This document shows positions 34,825 through 44,486 of a DNA stretch of 64,000 nucleotides, in pieces. How positions within the stretch are numbered: position 1 is the first letter of the stretch; each line of letters begins with the position of its first letter. The notes under the pieces are model-generated. The model ran no database searches. It had not been told where the DNA came from and worked only from the letters and a program-made list of their open reading frames with translations. Origin of the DNA: Pseudomonas gessardii (GTDB lineage Bacteria > Pseudomonadota > Gammaproteobacteria > Pseudomonadales > Pseudomonadaceae). A program made the translations under genes and the position numbers. The stretch is taken from NCBI RefSeq assembly GCF_001983165.1, contig NZ_MNPU01000033.1, positions 1 to 64,000 of the forward strand, read 5' to 3'.

Positions 34825-36879
34825 ATGAATAACCCCCCCTACCTTTTCAGCTCTCTTTTCCTAGCCGTTGGCATGCTGATCGCCGCCCCGGCGTTGCAGG
34901 CAGAAGAGATTGGCGAGGTCGATAAACATGCCGTTACCGAACTCGATACCTCGTTTGTCACCGCCACCGGTGGCGGTACGGACCTGCGTGATGCGCCGGC
35001 CAGTGTCAGCGTGATTACCCGCGAAGAAATCGAGCGCCAGCCGGTGTATGACCTCAATACCCTGCTGCGGCGTGTGCCCGGGGTTACCGGTGGCTTCGGC
35101 CCGGTGGGCGAGCAATCGAAAATCAAGCTGCGTGGCCTGGACGACAAGTACACCTTGATCCTAGTGGATGGCAAACGCCTCGGCGGTTCCGGAGACTTGA
35201 GCTATCGCCGCGACCTGGCACGCCAGGACCTGAACTGGATCACCCCGAACATGATCGAGCGCATCGAGATTGTGCGCGGCCCCATGTCTTCGTTGTACGG
35301 CTCGGATGCCATGGGCGGGGTGATCAACATCATCACGCGCAAGGTGTCGAGCACCTGGAGCGGTTCGGCCAACGTCAACACCACGATTCCCGAAGATTCC
35401 GACCGTGGCCAGACCACCCAGACCAGCCTCAACCTGTCCGGGCCATTGACCGAATCCGTCGGCCTGCGCCTGGGTGCCAACCTGACCCGACGGGCTGCCG
35501 ATGAGGTCACGGCACGCCTGGATAAGGAGGGCGAGTTCATGTACGGCGACGGCGCGGGCGGCGCCAAGGACCACAGCGTCAACGCGTTGCTCGACTGGAA
35601 AATCAATGATGAGCAGAGCCTGTCGTTCGAGGCCGTGCATGGCGTCGAGCGCTCCTGGTCGAGCAAAAAGACCTTTGGCGATTGGGGCGAAACCGTCGGT
35701 GCCGGCTTCGGGCCTGGCCGTTTGATTCGTGACAGCTACTCGGTGTCCCACAGCGGGGACTGGGGTTTCGGCACCTCGAAAGTCGACCTGTATCTCAACA
35801 AGTTCAAGAACGACATCGACTGGGGCAAGTCCAGCGCCGAAGAAAAAATCGCTGAAGGCAGCCTGAACATTCCATTTGAATTCCTGCTCAGCCAGCGCAT
35901 GACTGTGGGCGGGCAGTGGAAGCGTGAAGAACTGACCAACAGTGACACCCTGGGCACGGTGCCCGTGGACTACCAAGGCGCCGCGGTTTCCGGTGCGTCG
36001 CTCAAGGGGGACTACTCGGCCGCGTTTATCGAAGATGAGGTGTACCTGCTCGACAACCTGGCCCTGACCCTGGGCAACCGTTTCGACCACAGTGCGGACT
36101 ATGGCAACCACAACAGCCCACGGGCGTACCTGGTCTACCATCCGCACCCGGACTGGACCGTGCGCGGTGGTGTGTCCAAGGGCTTCCGTGCACCGAGCCT
36201 GAAAGAGGGGAGCGCCGGTGCCGCCACCGAGTCCGCTGGTCGCGGTTGTGGCTCGTTGAAACCCCTGGGGTATGTCAGTGGCAGTTGCTGGATGGCCGGC
36301 AACCCGAACTTGTCGCCAGAGACCAGCGTCAACAAGGAAATCGGCGCGTCCTTCGACCGTGACGGTTGGGAGGCCAGCCTGACCTACTTCCACACCGACT
36401 TTGAAGACAAGATCGAATACGCCCCCCTGGGCCAATTCCAGGGCCGTTGGTGGACCATGCTGGAAAACGTCGAAAAAGCGCGGACCCGCGGCTGGGAAGG
36501 CTCGGTTCGCGTACCGCTGACTGACTCCCTGGACTGGCGCACCAACGCCACCTATATGCTGGAGAGCAAAAACCTGTCCACCGGCGAAGACCTGATCAGC
36601 GCGCCCAAGTTGTCTGCTTTCAGTGCGATCAACTGGCAAGCCACCGACACGCTCAACACCGAGCTTTCGGCGCAGCATGTCGGTAAACAGCGTGGGGTGG
36701 GCAATGACTTCGTCAAGTCATACACCACCTACGACCTGACGGCGAACCTGGCCGTAACCAAGTGGTTGACCTTGAATGGCGGCGTGCAGAATTTGCTGGA
36801 TGAAGATGCGCGGGATGGTTCGACGACGTTCTATGTGCCGGGGCGTGCGTTTTTTGCCGGGGCTACGACCTACTTTTGA
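34825..36879 (+). CDS. TonB-dependent outer-membrane receptor, catecholate-siderophore type
   Basis: A 684-residue receptor. A signal peptide (about 1-26, ending LQAEEIG) is followed by a plug domain with DAPASVSVITREEIERQP, LLRRVPGV and MIERIEIVRGPMSSLYGSDAMGGVINIIT (about residues 50-165). A 22-strand barrel ends in the aromatic FFAGATTYF. The plug resembles the FepA/CirA group (COG4771), so ferric catecholate uptake is likely but the ligand is not proven. ATG 34825 with AAGGA nine bases before is preferred over TTG 34801. A Fur-box-like site precedes it and a strong terminator follows. Confidence 0.9.
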   Translation: MNNPPYLFSSLFLAVGMLIAAPALQAEEIGEVDKHAVTELDTSFVTATGGGTDLRDAPASVSVITREEIERQPVYDLNTLLRRVPGVTGGFGPVGEQSKIKLRGLDDKYTLILVDGKRLGGSGDLSYRRDLARQDLNWITPNMIERIEIVRGPMSSLYGSDAMGGVINIITRKVSSTWSGSANVNTTIPEDSDRGQTTQTSLNLSGPLTESVGLRLGANLTRRAADEVTARLDKEGEFMYGDGAGGAKDHSVNALLDWKINDEQSLSFEAVHGVERSWSSKKTFGDWGETVGAGFGPGRLIRDSYSVSHSGDWGFGTSKVDLYLNKFKNDIDWGKSSAEEKIAEGSLNIPFEFLLSQRMTVGGQWKREELTNSDTLGTVPVDYQGAAVSGASLKGDYSAAFIEDEVYLLDNLALTLGNRFDHSADYGNHNSPRAYLVYHPHPDWTVRGGVSKGFRAPSLKEGSAGAATESAGRGCGSLKPLGYVSGSCWMAGNPNLSPETSVNKEIGASFDRDGWEASLTYFHTDFEDKIEYAPLGQFQGRWWTMLENVEKARTRGWEGSVRVPLTDSLDWRTNATYMLESKNLSTGEDLISAPKLSAFSAINWQATDTLNTELSAQHVGKQRGVGNDFVKSYTTYDLTANLAVTKWLTLNGGVQNLLDEDARDGSTTFYVPGRAFFAGATTYF

Positions 36880-36935
36880 GGTGTCGCCATGCCCTGCGCG
36901 CACCGGCCTCCCACTGACTGAGCAGTCGCCAGGCA

Positions 36936-36972
36936 CAAGAAAGCCCGCGCGAGGCGGGCTTTTTGAGGTGGT
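36936..36972 (+). terminator. Terminator of the TonB-receptor gene (repeat-family member)
   Basis: Stem AAGCCCGC / GCGGGCTT (36941-36961) is followed by TTTT. The full segment CAAGAAAGCCCGC through TTTTTGAGGTG is closely similar to the elements at 46803 and 48366, so it belongs to the same dispersed terminator family. Confidence 0.88.
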
Positions 36973-36993
36973 TGCGGGTGCTCGCCGGAAACC

Positions 36994-39900
36994 TCAAGGG
37001 TGGGTGGAGGGCCCGCGCCGCAGATGCCGGCGCCGCAGCAGGCGATAGGCCGCCGGGATCACAAACAGCGACAGTAACGGTGCGGTGATCATGCCGCCGA
37101 CCATGGGGGCGGCAATGCGGCTCATCACTTCGCTGCCCGTACCGCTGCCCAACAGGATGGGTAACAGGCTGGCAATGATGACGGCAACGGTCATGGCCTT
37201 GGGGCGGACGCGTTGCACGGCGCCTTCACGAATCGCCGCAACCAGCCCGTGCTCAGTGCTGTCGCCGAGGCCTTCACGTTCGGCCCAGGCGTTTTTCAGG
37301 TACAGCAGCATAATCACGCCAAACTCAGCAGACACCCCGGCCAGGGCAATAAAACCGACGCCGGTGGCGACCGACAGGTTGAACCCCAACAGATAGAGGA
37401 ACCAGGCACCGCCCGTCAGGGCAAATGGCAGGGTGGCCATGATCAACAAGGCCTCATCGAATCGGGAGAACGTCAGGTAGAGCAACACGAAGATGATCAG
37501 CAGCGTGGCCGGCACCAGCAGTTTGAGTCGGGCGTTGGCCCGTTCGAGAAATTCAAACTGCCCCGAGTAACTCAAGCTCATGCCCGGTTGCAACTTGACC
37601 TGCTCATTGACGGTGCGGCGTAGATCGGCGACCACCGAAGCAATGTCCCGGTCACGCACATCGATATACACCCAGCCTGAAAGCCTCGCGTTTTCACTTT
37701 TGAGCATGGACGGGCCGTCGCTGACCTTGATCGTTGCCACGGTCCCCAGGGTGATCTGGCTGCCTGATGGGGTGTAGATCGGTAATTGCTCCAGGGCACC
37801 GAGCGAGTCGCGCCACTCCCGTGGGTAACGCACGTTGATCGGGAAACGTGCGAGACCTTCAATCGTCTCTCCGATATTCTCACCGCCAATCGCCCCGGCC
37901 ACGATGGACTGTACATCGGCGATATTAAGCCCATAGCGGGCGGCGGCCGGGCGGTCGATGTCCACGTCGATATAGCGGCCACCCGTCAGCCGCTCGGCCA
38001 ACGCGGAACTGACCCCCGGCACCTCTTTGGCCACCCGTTCCACAGCCTGGGTCACAGCATCAATCTGTGCCAGGTTGCTGCCGGCCACTTTCACGCCGAT
38101 TGGGCTTTTGATCCCGGTGGCAAGCATATCGATGCGATTGCGGATCGGCGGTATCCAGATATTGGTCAGCCCGGGGACGCGCACCACTCGATCCAGTTCT
38201 TGAACCAGTTTTTCCGGGGTCATACCCGCACGCCATTGTTCGTGCGGCTTGAACTGGATCGTGGTCTCGAACATCTCCAGCGGCGCCGGGTCAGTGGCGG
38301 TTTCCGCGCGACCGGCTTTACCAAAGACATGTTCGACCTCTGGTACCGTTTTGATCAGGCGGTCGGTCTGTTGCAGGAGCTGCGCCGCTTTCTGCGCCGA
38401 TAACCCTGGCAGGGCCGATGGCATATAGAGGAGGTCGCCCTCATCCAGCGGCGGAAGAAACTCGCCCCCCAAGCGCGATATCGGCCATAGCGCACTGACA
38501 AAAACCAAGAGCGCCACGAGTAGGGTGGCTTTGGGACGGCGCAGTACCGCATCCAGGGCCGGTTGGTAGAGCCTGATCAGCCAGCGGTTCAGCGGGTTCT
38601 GCTGTTCCGTGGGGATGGCGCCTCGAATCCAGTAGCCCATCAGCACCGGCACCAGGGTCACCGAAAGTCCGGCCGCCGCGGCCATGGCGTATGTCTTGGT
38701 GAAGGCCAGTGGGCCGAACAACCGACCTTCCTGCGCCTGCAGGGTGAAAACCGGAATGAATGACAGGGTGATGATCATCAGGCTGAAGAACAGCGCTGGG
38801 CCTACCTCGGCGGCGGCCTGTGTCATTACCTGCCAATGGCGTTCGCCCTTCAGTTCCTCTCCCGGGTTGGCGGCGTGCCAGGCCTCCATTTTCTTGTGGG
38901 CGTTCTCGATCATCACCACGGCGGCATCGACCATGGCACCGATGGCAATGGCAAGCCCGCCCAAGGACATGATGTTGGCGTTGATCCCTTGGTGACGCAT
39001 GATGATGAAGGCAATCAACACACCGACGGGAAGCGAGACGATCGCCACCAGGGATGAGCGCAAGTGCCAGAGGAAGAGCCCGCAAACCAGGGCAATGACG
39101 ATGAACTCTTCGAGCAGTTTGTAGCTGAGGTTTTCCACCGCACGATCGATCAGCTTACTGCGGTCGTAGGTAGTGACGATTTCTACCCCCGCAGGCAGGC
39201 TGTTTTTCAGTTCGGCAAGCTTGGTCTTGACGGCCTCAATGGTCTGGCGAGCGTTCTTGCCGCTGCGCAGAATCACCACGCCGCCGACGGTCTCGCCTTC
39301 GCCGTCGAGTTCAGTGATGCCACGCCGCATTTCCGGCCCCAACTGGATCGTGGCGACATCGCCCAGGGTGACCGGCACGCCACCGGCTCCCAGCTTGAGT
39401 GGGATTGCACGGAAGTCATTCAGGGTTTTCAGGTAGCCGGAAGCGCGCACCATGAACTCGGTCTCGGCCATCTCCAGTACCGCCCCGCCGGTTTCCTGGT
39501 TGGCCTTGCCGATCGCTGCGCTTACCTGCGCCTGGGTGATACCGAAGCTGGCCAGTTTCAACGGATCAAGCTGCACCTGGTACTGCTTGACCATGCCTCC
39601 CACCGTGGCCACTTCCGCAACGTTCGCCAGGGTTTTGAGCTCAAACTTCAGGAACCAGTCCTGCAAGGCGCGCAATTGCGCCAGGTCATGCTTACCACTG
39701 CGGTCGACCAGGGCGTATTGGTAAATCCAGCCGACGCCGGTGGCATCCGGCCCCAACGCGGGCCTGGCATTGGCCGGCAAGCGGCTTTGAATCTGGCTCA
39801 GGTATTCCAGCACCCGCGAGCGGGCCCAGTACAGGTCAGTGCCGTCTTCAAACAGCACATAGACAAAACTGTCGCCGAAGAAGGAATAACCGCGCACGGT

Positions 39901-40140
39901 CTTGGCGCCCGGCACGGAGAGCATGGTGGTGGCCAGTGGGTAGGTCACCTGGTTTTCGACGATCTGCGGCGCTTGCCCTGGATAAGGGGTGCGGATGATT
40001 ACCTGCACATCCGACAGGTCCGGCAAGGCATCGATCGGCGTGTTTTGCACCGACCAGATCCCCCAGGCCGTGACAAAGAGTGTCGCAAGCAAGACCAGAA
40101 AACGGTGGGCGACGGACCAGCGAATCAGGGCGGCAATCAT
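36994..40140 (-). CDS. cusA: CusA, RND pump for Cu(I)/Ag(I)
   Basis: A 1048-residue heavy-metal RND pump. Membrane segment four contains AIGAMVDAAVVMIENAHK, the signature of the HME4 copper/silver class. The three methionines known to bind Cu(I) in E. coli CusA are in the equivalent contexts LLYMPS, APLEMFE and NRIDMLA. This specificity contrasts with czcA in the same window. The gene overlaps cusB by 4 bases and is last in the cusC-cusB-cusA operon. Confidence 0.95.
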   Translation of the reverse strand: MIAALIRWSVAHRFLVLLATLFVTAWGIWSVQNTPIDALPDLSDVQVIIRTPYPGQAPQIVENQVTYPLATTMLSVPGAKTVRGYSFFGDSFVYVLFEDGTDLYWARSRVLEYLSQIQSRLPANARPALGPDATGVGWIYQYALVDRSGKHDLAQLRALQDWFLKFELKTLANVAEVATVGGMVKQYQVQLDPLKLASFGITQAQVSAAIGKANQETGGAVLEMAETEFMVRASGYLKTLNDFRAIPLKLGAGGVPVTLGDVATIQLGPEMRRGITELDGEGETVGGVVILRSGKNARQTIEAVKTKLAELKNSLPAGVEIVTTYDRSKLIDRAVENLSYKLLEEFIVIALVCGLFLWHLRSSLVAIVSLPVGVLIAFIIMRHQGINANIMSLGGLAIAIGAMVDAAVVMIENAHKKMEAWHAANPGEELKGERHWQVMTQAAAEVGPALFFSLMIITLSFIPVFTLQAQEGRLFGPLAFTKTYAMAAAAGLSVTLVPVLMGYWIRGAIPTEQQNPLNRWLIRLYQPALDAVLRRPKATLLVALLVFVSALWPISRLGGEFLPPLDEGDLLYMPSALPGLSAQKAAQLLQQTDRLIKTVPEVEHVFGKAGRAETATDPAPLEMFETTIQFKPHEQWRAGMTPEKLVQELDRVVRVPGLTNIWIPPIRNRIDMLATGIKSPIGVKVAGSNLAQIDAVTQAVERVAKEVPGVSSALAERLTGGRYIDVDIDRPAAARYGLNIADVQSIVAGAIGGENIGETIEGLARFPINVRYPREWRDSLGALEQLPIYTPSGSQITLGTVATIKVSDGPSMLKSENARLSGWVYIDVRDRDIASVVADLRRTVNEQVKLQPGMSLSYSGQFEFLERANARLKLLVPATLLIIFVLLYLTFSRFDEALLIMATLPFALTGGAWFLYLLGFNLSVATGVGFIALAGVSAEFGVIMLLYLKNAWAEREGLGDSTEHGLVAAIREGAVQRVRPKAMTVAVIIASLLPILLGSGTGSEVMSRIAAPMVGGMITAPLLSLFVIPAAYRLLRRRHLRRGPSTHP

Positions 40141-41594
40141 GGCTGGCTCCCCGCTTTATCCAGGCGCTCGACCCGTAGACCGTCATCGCTCTGGCCCAGC
40201 GCAATGCGCACCGGATCACCGGCTTTCAGGCCCTGCATCAGGGCCGGGCTGGCCAGTGGGAATGTCATAGTCATGCCGGGCATGCCCAGGGTCTTGAAGG
40301 GGCCGTGGGCGAGGGTGACTTCTGTGTCGTTGAAGCCAACGATCTGCCCATCCGCTTCATGCAAGCTGGGGGATGACTCTGCCTCCATGCGGGCCACAAT
40401 GCCCTTGAGACTGGCTTCCGAGTCGAGCAGGAACTGGCCAGACGTCACCACTTTCTGGCCCTCTTCCAGGCCTTTCAAGATCACGGTCTTGCCATCGCTT
40501 TCCTGCCCCAGTTGCACCACCACAGGACGGTAGCGCCCTGCGTCTTCGGCGAGCATCACCAGGGCGCGTTGGCCCGTGCGAATGACGGCCTCGCTCGGCA
40601 CCCACAACACACTGCGCCCGGTCGAGTGGTTCAGGCGCACCTGTGCCGTCAAGCCCGGCCTGAGGCGCCCGTGCGCATTGGGCAGTTCCACCCGGACATT
40701 CAGGGTGCGGCTGTCGGCATTGGTCTCGGGCAAAATCGCGCTGACCTTGCCGTTGAGCGTGGTTCCAGGGAAGGCCGGCAGGCGCGCCTGCACCGCCTGC
40801 CCGACGCTGATGGACCCGGCTTGGGCTTCTGGAACCGCCACCGCCAACCAGACACTGTCCAAACCATTGACGCGTGCCAGGGTCTCGCCGGTCGCCAGGG
40901 TCATACCCGCACGGACATTCAGCGTTTGCAGCACACCCCCCATCGGGCTGGTGACCGTCAGGTAGGGCTGAACCTTGCCGCCACGCTCTACCTGCGCAAT
41001 CAGTGCTGCCGGCATCCCGGTGAGTTGCAGGCGCTGACGGGCCGCCGCCAACAGGTCGGCATCCCCATTACGCTTCAGTGCCAGGAACTCTGTCTGGGCC
41101 GCTGCCCACTCGGGCACCAGGATATCCGCCAAGGGGGCGTTGGCTTTGAGCACATCGCCTGGAGCATGGGCGTAGACCCGTTCCACAAAGCCGGCGGTGC
41201 GCGCCTGAATCACCGCGACATCGCGTTCGTTGAACGCCAAGACACCGGTTACATCGAGGCTGGAGTCAAAGGCCCCACGGGTGACGGTTGCAAAACGCAG
41301 GCCCAGGTTCTGGGTCAGGCTCGGGTCGATACTGATGCTCGCGCGATCCGCCGCGCCGCTGGCGTACTGAGGGACCAGTTGCATGTCCATGAAGGGGGAC
41401 TTGCCCGGCTTATCGAATTTTTGCTGCGGGTACATAGGGTCGTACCAATACAGGGCCTGGCGTTCATCCGGTGAAGTGAGGCGCTGTGTTGGCGCTGTGT
41501 CCATGCGCTGCTGAGCGAACCAGTAGCCCCCCGCAACCCCGAATGCCATCGAGATACCGACCAGCCAGGCTGCGTGCGATTTTTTAAGGTTCAT
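40137..41594 (-). CDS. cusB: CusB adaptor with C-terminal CusF-like domain
   Basis: A 485-residue membrane-fusion protein. An N-terminal anchor (about residues 9-27) is followed by a metal-binding segment YWYDPMYP ... SPFMDMQLVP with paired methionines. Lipoyl and coiled-coil parts and a beta-barrel come next. The last 73 residues (from about 413) form a CusF-like OB-fold domain with His430, Met441 and Met443 in AHGPFKTLGMPGMTMTF. In E. coli CusF the same site holds a tryptophan, which is Met438 here. Fusing the copper chaperone to the adaptor removes the need for a separate CusF. It overlaps cusC and cusA by 4 bases each. Confidence 0.93.
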   Translation of the reverse strand: MNLKKSHAAWLVGISMAFGVAGGYWFAQQRMDTAPTQRLTSPDERQALYWYDPMYPQQKFDKPGKSPFMDMQLVPQYASGAADRASISIDPSLTQNLGLRFATVTRGAFDSSLDVTGVLAFNERDVAVIQARTAGFVERVYAHAPGDVLKANAPLADILVPEWAAAQTEFLALKRNGDADLLAAARQRLQLTGMPAALIAQVERGGKVQPYLTVTSPMGGVLQTLNVRAGMTLATGETLARVNGLDSVWLAVAVPEAQAGSISVGQAVQARLPAFPGTTLNGKVSAILPETNADSRTLNVRVELPNAHGRLRPGLTAQVRLNHSTGRSVLWVPSEAVIRTGQRALVMLAEDAGRYRPVVVQLGQESDGKTVILKGLEEGQKVVTSGQFLLDSEASLKGIVARMEAESSPSLHEADGQIVGFNDTEVTLAHGPFKTLGMPGMTMTFPLASPALMQGLKAGDPVRIALGQSDDGLRVERLDKAGSQP

Positions 41595-42847
41595 TGGCTG
41601 GGCTCCCCATAAGCAAAATACAGACGGGCACTGGTCAGTGCGCGCTGCTCTTCCACGTCGATCTGTTTCAGGCGGGCGGTGATGAGTTCACGCCGGGCGG
41701 CCACCACGGCGTTTAAATCGCCGGTGCCGGCGCGATAACTGGCCATGCTCAGTTCGACCTTTTCCTGGGCCAGCGGCAACAGGCTTTCCTGGTTTCGGCG
41801 CACGGCACGACTCAGGCGCTCATAGTCAGCCAGTTCGTTCTCCAGTTGCTGGATATGCTCGCGTGACTGGGCTTCGCGCTCGGCCTCAAGCTGGTTGAGT
41901 TCAGCCTGTTTGGCCGCGATCTTGGGGTTTTGGCGCGAGTCTGGAAACAGCGGCAGGTCCCATGAAAACTGCACGTTGACCATGTCGCCGAACTGCCGGT
42001 CACGATGTTGATAATCCAGTTCCCAGCTCCAGTCCGCTTGCTTTTGCGCCTGGGCCTCGCTGATCTTGGCCTGCGCTTCACGGGTCATCGGTGCAAACGC
42101 GGCCAGCCGGGGGTGGTGTTGCAGCTTATGGGGGTAGCCGGAGGTATCGATGGGCCATTCAGGCAAGCGGCCCACCGGCGTGTCGTTGGCGGCGGCACCA
42201 ATCCAGCGTTTGAGGGCCGCTCGGGCCTGCGCTCTCTGGAGCAGCAGATCGTCTTGCTGCTCAGCCAACAGAGCCGCTTCCTGTTTGGGGGTTACCGCGT
42301 CGGCGGGCTGGGCGCGGCCACCGGCAATCTGGGCGCGGACGGCCTCGCTCAGCAGGCGGTTTTCGGTGTAGAAGTCTTGGAAGAGCGCATTTTTACGTTC
42401 AACCGAGTAGCTGCTGATCCAGGCCAATGCCGTGGATTGCCGAACGTTCAGGCGCTCGATCTGCCGCTCGGCCGCGGCTCTTTCAACGGCGGCATCGGCG
42501 ACCTCGATGCGGGCTTTGCGCTTGGCAAGGTTGGGCATTTCTTGCCGGATCCCGACCATTTGCGAGGTCATGAAGTCCTGGTCAAGGCTCCAGCGATTCG
42601 GCCCGCCAATGGGGTAGTTCTGTACACCCAGCAGGAGCTTGGGGTCAGGCAGTTCACCTGCCGGGATGGCTGCGCTAGTGGCAGCCTGGATTCTGGCGTC
42701 TTGTGCGGTCAGTGACGGCGCAGTGTTTTCAGCCAGGCGCAGCGCTTCATCGAGTGTCAATTGGGCAGCGAGGCTTGGCCAAGACAGTACGCTTGCGACC
42801 AGGCCGGCCACGAGCGACCAACCTATGCAATAGCACTTGGAGTTCAT
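41591..42847 (-). CDS. cusC: CusC, outer-membrane channel of the Cu/Ag efflux system
   Basis: A TolC-family protein of 418 residues with a signal peptide ending near SLAAQLTLDEAL. Typical features are a first unit LTLDEALRLAENTAP and a C-terminal coiled-coil hairpin around residues 300-360. ATG 42847 is chosen because AGGAA lies eight bases before it; ATG 42868 lacks a good site. It is the first gene of the operon and overlaps cusB by 4 bases. There is no lipoprotein cysteine, unlike E. coli CusC. Confidence 0.9.
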   Translation of the reverse strand: MNSKCYCIGWSLVAGLVASVLSWPSLAAQLTLDEALRLAENTAPSLTAQDARIQAATSAAIPAGELPDPKLLLGVQNYPIGGPNRWSLDQDFMTSQMVGIRQEMPNLAKRKARIEVADAAVERAAAERQIERLNVRQSTALAWISSYSVERKNALFQDFYTENRLLSEAVRAQIAGGRAQPADAVTPKQEAALLAEQQDDLLLQRAQARAALKRWIGAAANDTPVGRLPEWPIDTSGYPHKLQHHPRLAAFAPMTREAQAKISEAQAQKQADWSWELDYQHRDRQFGDMVNVQFSWDLPLFPDSRQNPKIAAKQAELNQLEAEREAQSREHIQQLENELADYERLSRAVRRNQESLLPLAQEKVELSMASYRAGTGDLNAVVAARRELITARLKQIDVEEQRALTSARLYFAYGEPSQ

Positions 42848-42946
42848 GTCTATGATTCCTGTGATCATCCACTGCGCGCGTCAAAAGACATGCACGCAGC
42901 TAGTCCACCCCGCTAATGCGGGATGAGGCTCAAGGTGGGGCAGGAA

Positions 42947-43288
42947 TCAAGCGCGAGGCGGTCGCCATACCCCGGATGGGGTCTGCATGGGGAGGGAATC
43001 GCTGAAGAAGGACAATACTACGGGGTTGAACAGGGGCACAGGAGGCGTGAAGAGCAAGACTTGCAGCATGCTCCCCGCCTTGCATTCCTGGCCGGGCTTA
43101 CAAGGTTTGCCGTGCTCGATGAAGCTTTTTGCATCGTTGCAGCAGTCTAGCCCCATGTCGTTCATCATCGTCATGCCCATGGTTTTCATGGGGCACGGTT
43201 CTGTTGATGCCGCAACGCCCGCCATCCCGCTCAGAGGAAGCGTCAAGCTGAGCATGAAGATGAGACACAACCGCAGATAGCGTTTCAT
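42947..43288 (-). CDS. Small Cys/Met-rich exported protein upstream of cusCBA
   Basis: A 113-residue precursor with a signal peptide (about 1-27). The mature part has a dense metal-ligand cluster: CPMKTMGMTMMNDMG, LDCCND, HGKPCKPGQECKAG, giving six cysteines and about eight methionines in 45 residues. The C-terminal third is hydrophobic (VLLFTPPVPLFNPVVLSFF). It lies 100 bases before cusC on the same strand and is probably the first gene of the cus transcript. A role in periplasmic copper/silver binding is inferred. I do not recall a characterised family name. The ribosome site is weak. Confidence 0.75.
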   Translation of the reverse strand: MKRYLRLCLIFMLSLTLPLSGMAGVAASTEPCPMKTMGMTMMNDMGLDCCNDAKSFIEHGKPCKPGQECKAGSMLQVLLFTPPVPLFNPVVLSFFSDSLPMQTPSGVWRPPRA

Positions 43289-43458
43289 GGGCTGGAGTGT
43301 AGTCGCTGAAAAGGGGGCTTGCGGGATGCATGTTCTCGGCAGCCTGCCGAGTGTCCTGATGCAGACGATATCACCGCATCTGAATTAAGCCAGCATTATC
43401 ACGACAGCGGGCAGGCTTTTCGACGCGCACGGTTTTGCCTTAAACGGGCTGCCCTCTG

Positions 43459-44406
43459 CTAAACCGAGGTCAACGTTCCTCGCTGTAACTCCTGGGTCGT
43501 CTCCAGGATGAAATTGCGCAACCAGCGATTGTGCAGGTCGTCGTTGCGCTCTACGTCCCAGATCATGAACACGCGAAAAGCCGGTACGAAGATCGGCACC
43601 GGACTGACGGTCAGGCGCGCGATCCTGGCGTAGGACAGTGCCGCAAACGTTGGCAGGGTGGCGATTACGTCGCTGTGAACCAGGGTGGCCAGCGCTCCTG
43701 AAAAGTGGGTAAAGGACGCCGAAACCCGGCGTGAGATCCCTTCGCTTTCCAGCAGATCATCCACAAAACCGCGCCGGCCATCAAAGGACACCCGTACATG
43801 CTCGTGCTTCAAGTATTCCTCACGGGTGAGCGGGCTTTGAATGTTCAGGCGCGGGCCGTCGTACAGGCATGAATAGGACGATGAGAACAAGACCTGGGAG
43901 GAGTAGTGAGAGGTGAACTCCTTGGGTTCGGAGCACAGCACCATATCGATATCCGGGTCGGCCAGGGCGGTTTTCCAGAGGGAGCTGTTGGTCTGGTGGA
44001 AGGCAAAGTTCACAGAAAGCCCCTTGGCGCGAGCTTCGTTGACCAGCCTGGGCGAGAGGTAGCTTTCAATGTCATCCGACAATGCAATGTTGAAGGTTCG
44101 GCTTGATGACTCGGCGGCAAACAGGGGTTGCCGGTCGATGATGGCGCTGACCGCCGTCAGCGCTTGCACGACCTTCGGCGCGATCTCCAAGGCGCGGCGC
44201 GTCGGGACCATGCCCGCGCCGGTACGGATAAACAAATCATCATGAAACTGCTCGCGCAACCGTTTGAGCGACGAGCTGACGGCACCCTGCGTCACGTGCA
44301 GCACCGCCGCCGTCCGGGTCACACTCCGCTCACTCATCAGGCACTGAAAGATGACCAGGAGGTTAAGGTCGATCCGGCTAATATTAGTAACTCTAATCAT
44401 GGGCAT
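43459..44406 (-). CDS. LysR-family regulator of the MFS-nitrilase unit
   Basis: A 315-residue LysR regulator. The helix-turn-helix is in SVTRTAAVLHVTQGAVSSSLKRLREQF (about residues 27-53). It resembles the NodD/NahR-like group with DLFIRTGAGMVPTRRA following. The C-terminal effector domain is complete. It is divergent from the MFS and nitrilase genes with only about 80 bases between, so it very likely controls them; the inducer is unknown. Confidence 0.9.
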   Translation of the reverse strand: MPMIRVTNISRIDLNLLVIFQCLMSERSVTRTAAVLHVTQGAVSSSLKRLREQFHDDLFIRTGAGMVPTRRALEIAPKVVQALTAVSAIIDRQPLFAAESSSRTFNIALSDDIESYLSPRLVNEARAKGLSVNFAFHQTNSSLWKTALADPDIDMVLCSEPKEFTSHYSSQVLFSSSYSCLYDGPRLNIQSPLTREEYLKHEHVRVSFDGRRGFVDDLLESEGISRRVSASFTHFSGALATLVHSDVIATLPTFAALSYARIARLTVSPVPIFVPAFRVFMIWDVERNDDLHNRWLRNFILETTQELQRGTLTSV

Positions 44407-44486
44407 CTTTCGTATTCGTTTGATTAATTTGCCTTGGGATTCTTAAGCTCAACTCAAGCCAATACAACAAAAATAGGATGCTCTGT

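Noticed and set aside
35161..36678. Minus-strand frame of 505 codons opposite the TonB-dependent receptor
   Set aside because: The plus strand encodes a clear receptor with plug and barrel; the opposite frame is low-complexity antisense.
39064..40533. Plus-strand frame of 489 codons opposite cusA and cusB
   Set aside because: Both minus-strand genes are certain, and the frame crosses their overlap with no motif of its own.
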